This document shows, piece after piece, positions 59,701 to 64,000 of a DNA stretch of 64,000 bases (positions within the stretch are counted from its first letter, which is position 1; each line of letters begins with the position of its first letter). Both the position numbers and the translations under genes were made by a program. A model generated the notes under the pieces. It was given only the letters and a program-made list of their open reading frames with translations, had not been told where the DNA came from and did not search any database. Source of the DNA: Chrysogorgia sp. JL179-B06 (Eukaryota; Cnidaria; Anthozoa; Scleralcyonacea; Chrysogorgiidae); contig JAYKKM010000415.1 in NCBI GenBank assembly GCA_035772405.1, forward strand, positions 567,001 through 631,000, in the 5' to 3' direction.

Positions 59701-62700
59701 AAAAAATTTTCTCCAGTCTCGCAACTTCCCACATGTTTGGATCACAGTATCCAAACACGGAATTACCATTAGGTATTTCTTTATTACTGCTCAGCGTATA
59801 ATTTTAAGTAGAGGTATTGTTGATAAACCACAAGAAGAAACCAATAAAAACTATTGGATTTTGGCAGTAACATTTCTGCTACTAAATATGTCAAAGGCTC
59901 ATTTATCTCCCAGTGGTCCATTTATCTCCTTGTTCATTTATTTCCTTGTCCATTTGTTTGTTACCAGATTACAATCTCCGCCTGGTGTGTCTGTAATAAT
60001 TTATATCACAATTCACAAAGATAAATCATTCTTTTTATTTGATCACTTTAGAAAGATGAGTCCTGAACAAGCTGAACTCAATTTCCTCGACAACGTTCGC
60101 AAGTTACCCGTGTACGGTGTACATCGTCACTTGGCTTTGGTAAGTGCTTCTCAGAACAACTCCCAGTTCTTTAAAGAAAAACAATTCATTTAAAAGAACT
60201 TAATTTCAGAATCATCTCAGAGTAATATGAAAATTTATCATGATTTTCTGACACGTGTTGACTCAGCAATTTGTTGCTGACTCAGCATTTTTTTGTTGAC
60301 TCAGCAATCTTCTGTTGACTCAGCAATCTTCTGTTGACTCAGCAATTTTCTGTTAACTCATGATAAATTGTGAAGGAATTGTAGAATTGTACGTTCAGTT
60401 GTGCTTAAATTATATTTACAGTATGTTGCAATCTGTCTCTTCGCTCTAGGATGTAAACTCTGAAAAAGTTTTCATTGGTGTTTCAAATGTTGGCGTCACA
60501 GTGTATCGCGGTAGCCGTCTCATGTCCACATTCGTATGGTAAAATAAGCTTTTATTTGTTTGGCAATCAAACTACATCTACCTCTGTATAATATGCAATC
60601 AATACTTGACATTTATTATTTGTACTCAATATTTGTGATGGTGCAGTACAAGTGGTTAATTCTTGTGAAAAGTTTTGAGTGTTAGGAGCTATATTTTTAA
60701 GACTTGTACGTACATAACATAGTAAACATACATGTACTACTCTTTTTTATACTAAATCCATTTCTTTTGAGAGCTTAACAGCTTATGTATTTATTCTTAT
60801 ACATAACTCGCATAAGACATTGAAAATCTATGGTTCAAAAATGTATTTTGTAGCGTTACACTTATGGAAGAGTATTATCTCACTTTTTAACACAGCCAGC
60901 ATTAAATGTATTGCCTGTACTACACTACACCACTGCACTACACCGCACTGCACTGCACTGCACTGCACTGCACTGCACTGTACTTCACTGCCCTACACAA
61001 AACACTACACTGCATTGCACTGCACTACTACAGGATCTCCTTTTCTCCTTCAGGCCAAAAATTCTAAGCGTTGGATTCAAAAGCAAAAAGTTCTACATCA
61101 AGATCAAACCACATGACGAGGTAAGATGATAACTGGGTGGTTGTACACCAGTGTCAAATTTGAAAAGATGATAAGGAACATGCCCATTACTGTTAATATT
61201 GTATTGTTCTTATCCTTTCCCATATGAATTTCTTCAGGATGATGATTATTGTAAAACCAGTGTTGGTTTTAAACTTACTGACCGTGTTGCTGCGAAACGT
61301 CTTTGGAAAACTTGTGTAGAACATCATACATTCTTCAGGTGAGTTTCGCAGAGTTCTATAGTGTCGATGCTGCACATTATAAAATAGCATTTTGGTGTGT
61401 TCTTAGTGTTTCCATTGCAATCGGAATGTTCCATGCGGTAGCCACATGTTCGCATCGCGGACCTATTTTTAAACAAGTTAAAAATTATATTTCTTGTGCG
61501 AGACAAGTTGCACGAACCATTGCATACCGTAAATTTTCGATTTAGCGCCGCGGCTCTTATTAAAATTTGCAATCTTTTGGTGCGGCGCTTAATCGAGAGC
61601 GCCGCTTATTAAAAAAAGTTGACAAAATGCTCATAACACAACTTTAATTATCCATAGAAAAACCCAATAAATTTAACCCAAATGATTCGAACAAGTTGGT
61701 AGCCAAAGTTTCTGGAAAGAGAAAACGAGAAGTCGGTATGGTTGTTCCAGCAAAATTCACAGCTCTGACAAAGGAGTACAGATTGGCGAAAATACTGGAC
61801 GAGCAGCTTCATGGCTCGCAAAGAAAAATACACACACTTTGAGATCGTACACGTAGAAAAATCTTTTAAAAATTTCCAGTGATGTATTAAAGATATGTTG
61901 ATATGTTAGCGTATCGGTTTGTGTTTTTTTGCTGATTCAACTTTTTCGAAGGTGCGGCGCTACATCGAGAGCGGCGCTTATTAAATTATCCTGCTTCTGG
62001 ATGCGGCGCTTAATCGAGAGCGGCGCTACATCGAGAGCGGCGCTACATCGAGAGCGGCGCTACATCGAGAGCGGCGCTACATCGAGAGCGGCGCTACATC
62101 GAGAGCGGCGCTACATCGAGAGCGGCGCTACATCGAGAGCGGCGCTACATCGAGAGCGGCGCTTAATCGAGAGCGGCGCTTAATCGAGAGCGGCGCTACA
62201 TCGAGAGCGGCGCTACATCGAGAGCGGCGCTTAATCGAGAGCGGCGCTACATCGAGAGCGGCGCTTAATCGAGAGCGGCGCTACATCGAGAGCGGCGCTA
62301 CATCGAGAGCGGCGCTACATCGAGAGCGGCGCTACATCGAGAGCGGCGCTACATCGAGAGCGGCGCTACATCGAGAGCGGCGCTTAATCGAGAGCGGCGC
62401 TACATCGAGAGCGGCGCTACATCGAGAGCGGCGCTACATCGAGAGCGGCGCTACATCGAGAGCGGCGCTACATCGAGAGCGGCGCTACATCGAGAGCGGC
62501 GCTACATCGAGAGCGGCGCTACATCGAGAGCGGCGCTACATCGAGAGCGGCGCTACATCGAGAACGGCGCTACATCGAGAGCGGCGCTACATCGAGAGCG
62601 GCGCTACATCGAGAGCGGCGCTAAATCGAGAGCGGCGCTAAATCGAGAGCGGCGCTAAATCGAACATTTACGGTAGTGTAGTCTACCTTGCAACGGCGAA

Positions 62701-63541
62701 AATTGTTGCGACACAAGTTGCTGCAATCGTTGCAGCAAGTAGAATCTAGTTCTACTTTGTGCATGATTGCAGCAACTCTTTTCAGCGTTACACAGTGTAA
62801 CACCCCCATTTTCTCACAATTATTCTTCTTTGGCGACCTTCTATACCTTCTCACAAACACAAAGATGGCGAATCTTTGCAAGTCAAGTTGCATGAAACGT
62901 TGCCTAGTGTAACACCCCATGGTGTAACACCCCCTTTAATATTACTCAATCTCTGTTTCTTTTCTTTCTCTCTTTCTCTGTCTTCATTTCCGTCTTTCTG
63001 TCTCTTTCATGCTCTTCTTCTCTGTCTCTGTGTCTCACTCCGTCTCCCTCTCTGTCTCTTTCCCTGTCACTCCCTCCGTCTCTCTTTCTCCGTCTCTCTT
63101 TCCCTCTCCCTCCGTTTCTCTTTCTCTCCGTTTCTCTCTCTCTCCGTTTCTCTCTCCCTCTTTCTCCGTCTCTCTTTCCCTCTCCCTCCGTTTCTCTCTC
63201 CCTCTTTCTCCGTCTCTCTTTCCCTCTCCCTCCGTTTCTCTCTCTCTCCATTTCTCTCTCCCTCTTTCTCCGTCTCTCTTTCTCCGTCTCTCTTTCCCTC
63301 TCCCTCCGTTTCTCTCTCTCCCTCCGTTTCTCTCTCTCCGTCTCTCATTCCCTCTTTCTCCGTCTCTCATTCCTCTCACTCCGTCACATTTTCCGTCTCT
63401 TTCCCTCGCTCTCTCAGTACACCAACCTTTCAGATTTTTCGATTGTAATTAAAACCTTGTTTGGTGTTTTAGATTGGAAAACGTAGACTTGGCCGAAAAG
63501 AAAGGTTTGCTTTCTCGGTTCGGATCACCTTTTCGTTACAG
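53745..63541 (+). CDS. Band 4.1-type FERM-domain protein, 13 exons, 3' part outside window
   Basis: The FERM module links membrane proteins to the cortical cytoskeleton. Exons joining in phase are 53745-53801, 56796-56903, 57019-57067 (or from 57025), 57224-57311, 58046-58090, 58182-58234, 59036-59109, 59405-59451, 60052-60139, 60450-60538, 61054-61120, 61238-61338 and 63473-63541. The N lobe has [13 protein letters not shown] and [10 protein letters not shown]. The middle lobe has [51 protein letters not shown] and [20 protein letters not shown]. The C lobe has [40 protein letters not shown] and HTFFRL, then [10 protein letters not shown]. The order and motifs match protein 4.1 family members; paralogue identity (4.1/coracle, 4.1-like or PTPN3/4-like) cannot be decided without the C-terminal part. 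ATG 53745 is the likely start, but an AG just upstream (53709) leaves an upstream coding exon possible. Confidence 0.9.
54705..54780 (+). mobile_element. tRNA-like SINE head
   Basis: CCCACTGGTTAGAGCGTCTC and AGAAGGTTACAGGCTGATTC resemble the heads at 26885 (minus) and 48651. The B box is interrupted, so it is not a functional tRNA. It lies in FERM intron 1. Confidence 0.55.
55640..56200. repeat. GTAACTAGTTAC-type dispersed repeat, copy 2
   Basis: GTAAC/GTTAC-rich sequence at 55655-55770 and 56105-56160, related in reverse orientation to 2940-3150. It lies in FERM intron 1, which otherwise shows no gene. Confidence 0.55.
56464..56609. mobile_element. Palindromic MITE GGGCGATTCTC
   Basis: GGGCGATTCTCTCATCACAC and its complement form the ends. 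The segment GTGAAGCCCAAAGGAATAGC is present twice in tandem on the right and once inverted on the left. It lies in FERM intron 1. Confidence 0.85.
57778..57836. mobile_element. Degraded copy of the GACGTCTAAACCAGGCC end
   Basis: ACGACGAATTAAATGCAGTG followed by ACTTTGACGTCTAA and CTAGGCC resembles the right end of the outer element at 37560-37603. So that terminal sequence is dispersed in the genome. Confidence 0.6.
58537..58999. mobile_element. Foldback MITE related to the one at 15744
   Basis: Arms (~58537-58700 and ~58830-58998) are inverted copies that begin TTGGCAACAAAAATTAAG and contain CATATCAAACAAACTGAAAT. It lies in FERM intron 6, ending ~37 bp before the next exon. Confidence 0.85.
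59618..59783. mobile_element. Foldback MITE AAAGAAATACCTAATGG
   Basis: Ends AAAGAAATACCTAATGG and complement; arms continue through CCGTGTTTGGATACTGTGAT and GGGAAGTTGC. It lies in FERM intron 8. The arms are nearly perfect. Confidence 0.9.
60250..60360. repeat. TGACTCAGCAATTTTCTGT tandem repeat
   Basis: Five imperfect ~19-bp units, each containing TGACTCAGC, an AP-1-like (TGACTCA) sequence, in FERM intron 9. Confidence 0.85.
60906..61028. repeat. (CACTG)n microsatellite
   Basis: CACTGCACTG-type pentamers in FERM intron 10. Confidence 0.9.
61525..62675. mobile_element. TACCGTAAA-end element filled with a 17-bp minisatellite
   Basis: The ends TACCGTAAATTTTCGATTTA (left) and the complement ending at 62675 are ~27-bp inverted repeats with one mismatch, both leading into GCGCCGC. 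The right two thirds (61955-62660) is about 41 copies of GGCGCTACATCGAGAGC with TTAATCG and AAATCG variants. The repeat unit is derived from the terminal repeat itself. No transposase. It lies in FERM intron 12. Confidence 0.85.
62676..62940. repeat. TTGCAACGATTGCA / GTGTAACACCCC repeat
   Basis: GTTGCTGCAATCGTTGCAGC and GTGTAACACCCC motifs recur. Similar CAAGTTGCACGAACCATTGC just left of the neighbouring element (61500-61524) suggests that the latter is inserted into this older repeat. Confidence 0.5.
62955..63418. repeat. TCTCTTTCCCTCTCCCTCCG pyrimidine minisatellite
   Basis: Pyrimidine-rich tandem sequence in FERM intron 12 just before the exon at 63473. The Ser/Leu/Pro (+) and Arg/Glu/Gly (-) frames here are artefacts. 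Confidence 0.95.
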
Positions 63542-63754
63542 GTTCGTCCTTGTCTCCATCGCAAAAAAAAGAACTGGAATTGTCCATTTTTGCATCTTTA
63601 ATAGTTGTAAATACGTGTATTTGTTTTGAAAGTTTGTAGTTACTATTTAGTGCGATGTATTCATTTAGGAGCATTATATATCGTGAATATCGCGATTGGA
63701 GATATTATTATCGATTTAAAATTCAAAAAAGTCCTTTTCTTGGTCAGCACATCT

Positions 63755-63992
63755 GAAGATAATTTCAAGGACATAGACAGATTGCAAATATGGCGGCGAT
63801 GTCATGAAAACGAGGCTTTTCGGTCGTTACCGTTGCTAGGGCCCGAATCATGTTAGTTGATTGGATCACAACTGTTGGACCAAAAACAACAGCCAATTAA
63901 TCAACGTGATTCGGGTCCTAGCAACGGTAACCACAGAAAAGCCTTGTTTTAATGACATCGCCGCCATATTTACAATCGGTCTATCTGAAGAT
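63755..63992. mobile_element. Foldback MITE
   Basis: AGCAACGGTAA, GCCCGAATCA and ATGGCGGCGATGTCAT on the left pair with the complement on the right. The outer TCTGAAGATAATTT repeats at both ends but in direct orientation, so it may be a target duplication. It lies in the FERM intron after exon 13. Confidence 0.75.
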
Positions 63993-64000
63993 AATTTTGT

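Noticed and set aside
59570..60193. 207-codon plus-strand frame
   Set aside because: Runs through a palindromic MITE and intron into FERM exon 9; only 60052-60139 is coding, as part of the FERM gene.
61955..62660. CRISPR-like 17-bp direct repeats
   Set aside because: Head-to-tail units without spacers; a plain minisatellite within TIRs.
62876..63448. 190-codon Ser/Leu/Pro-rich plus-strand frame
   Set aside because: Pyrimidine minisatellite in a FERM-gene intron.

Overview
The window is metazoan nuclear DNA: AT-rich, intron-dense and heavily loaded with foldback repeats and minisatellites. All three recognisable genes are conserved animal genes with GT-AG introns, on the + strand. The repeat style (many palindromic MITEs, hammerhead satellite, OTU-bearing DNA transposon, CTCGTACCCAGG palindromes) makes an anthozoan cnidarian my best guess, but this is inference and no marker gene proves it.

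Region 593-27153 is a nearly complete CAND1 gene, the HEAT-repeat exchange factor of cullin-RING ubiquitin ligases. I resolved 40 consecutive exons whose phases all join (1221 codons plus stop); only the first ~14 residues lie upstream of the window. Its introns carry MITEs, LINE 3' ends, SINE-like tRNA fragments and large minisatellites, including one of ~1.85 kb at 19.95-21.8 kb.

Region 27.9-37.6 kb is a nest of mobile DNA. An outer pair of short inverted repeats (27914 and 37603) encloses an 8.8-kb element (28493-37272). Its 1.3- and 1.6-kb terminal inverted repeats are built mostly of a tandem TGCCAGTTGGCC-type repeat. That element contains a broken gene with an OTU cysteine-protease domain followed by a Cys-rich CXC-like domain. 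Inside it again, between two (TA)n tracts, lies a 1.9-kb tandem array of ~280-bp units. On the minus strand each unit carries a complete type I hammerhead self-cleaving ribozyme, seven copies in all. This retrozyme-like array is the most notable system in the window.

Region 37.6-41.0 kb is gene-poor. Region 41085-50291 is a 16-exon gene for a type II membrane glycosyltransferase of family GT8 (glycogenin/GUX-like). Region 50.3-53.7 kb is intergenic repeat DNA with a LINE tail. Region 53745-63541 holds 13 exons of a band 4.1-type FERM-domain protein that continues past the window end. The three genes have no evident functional link.
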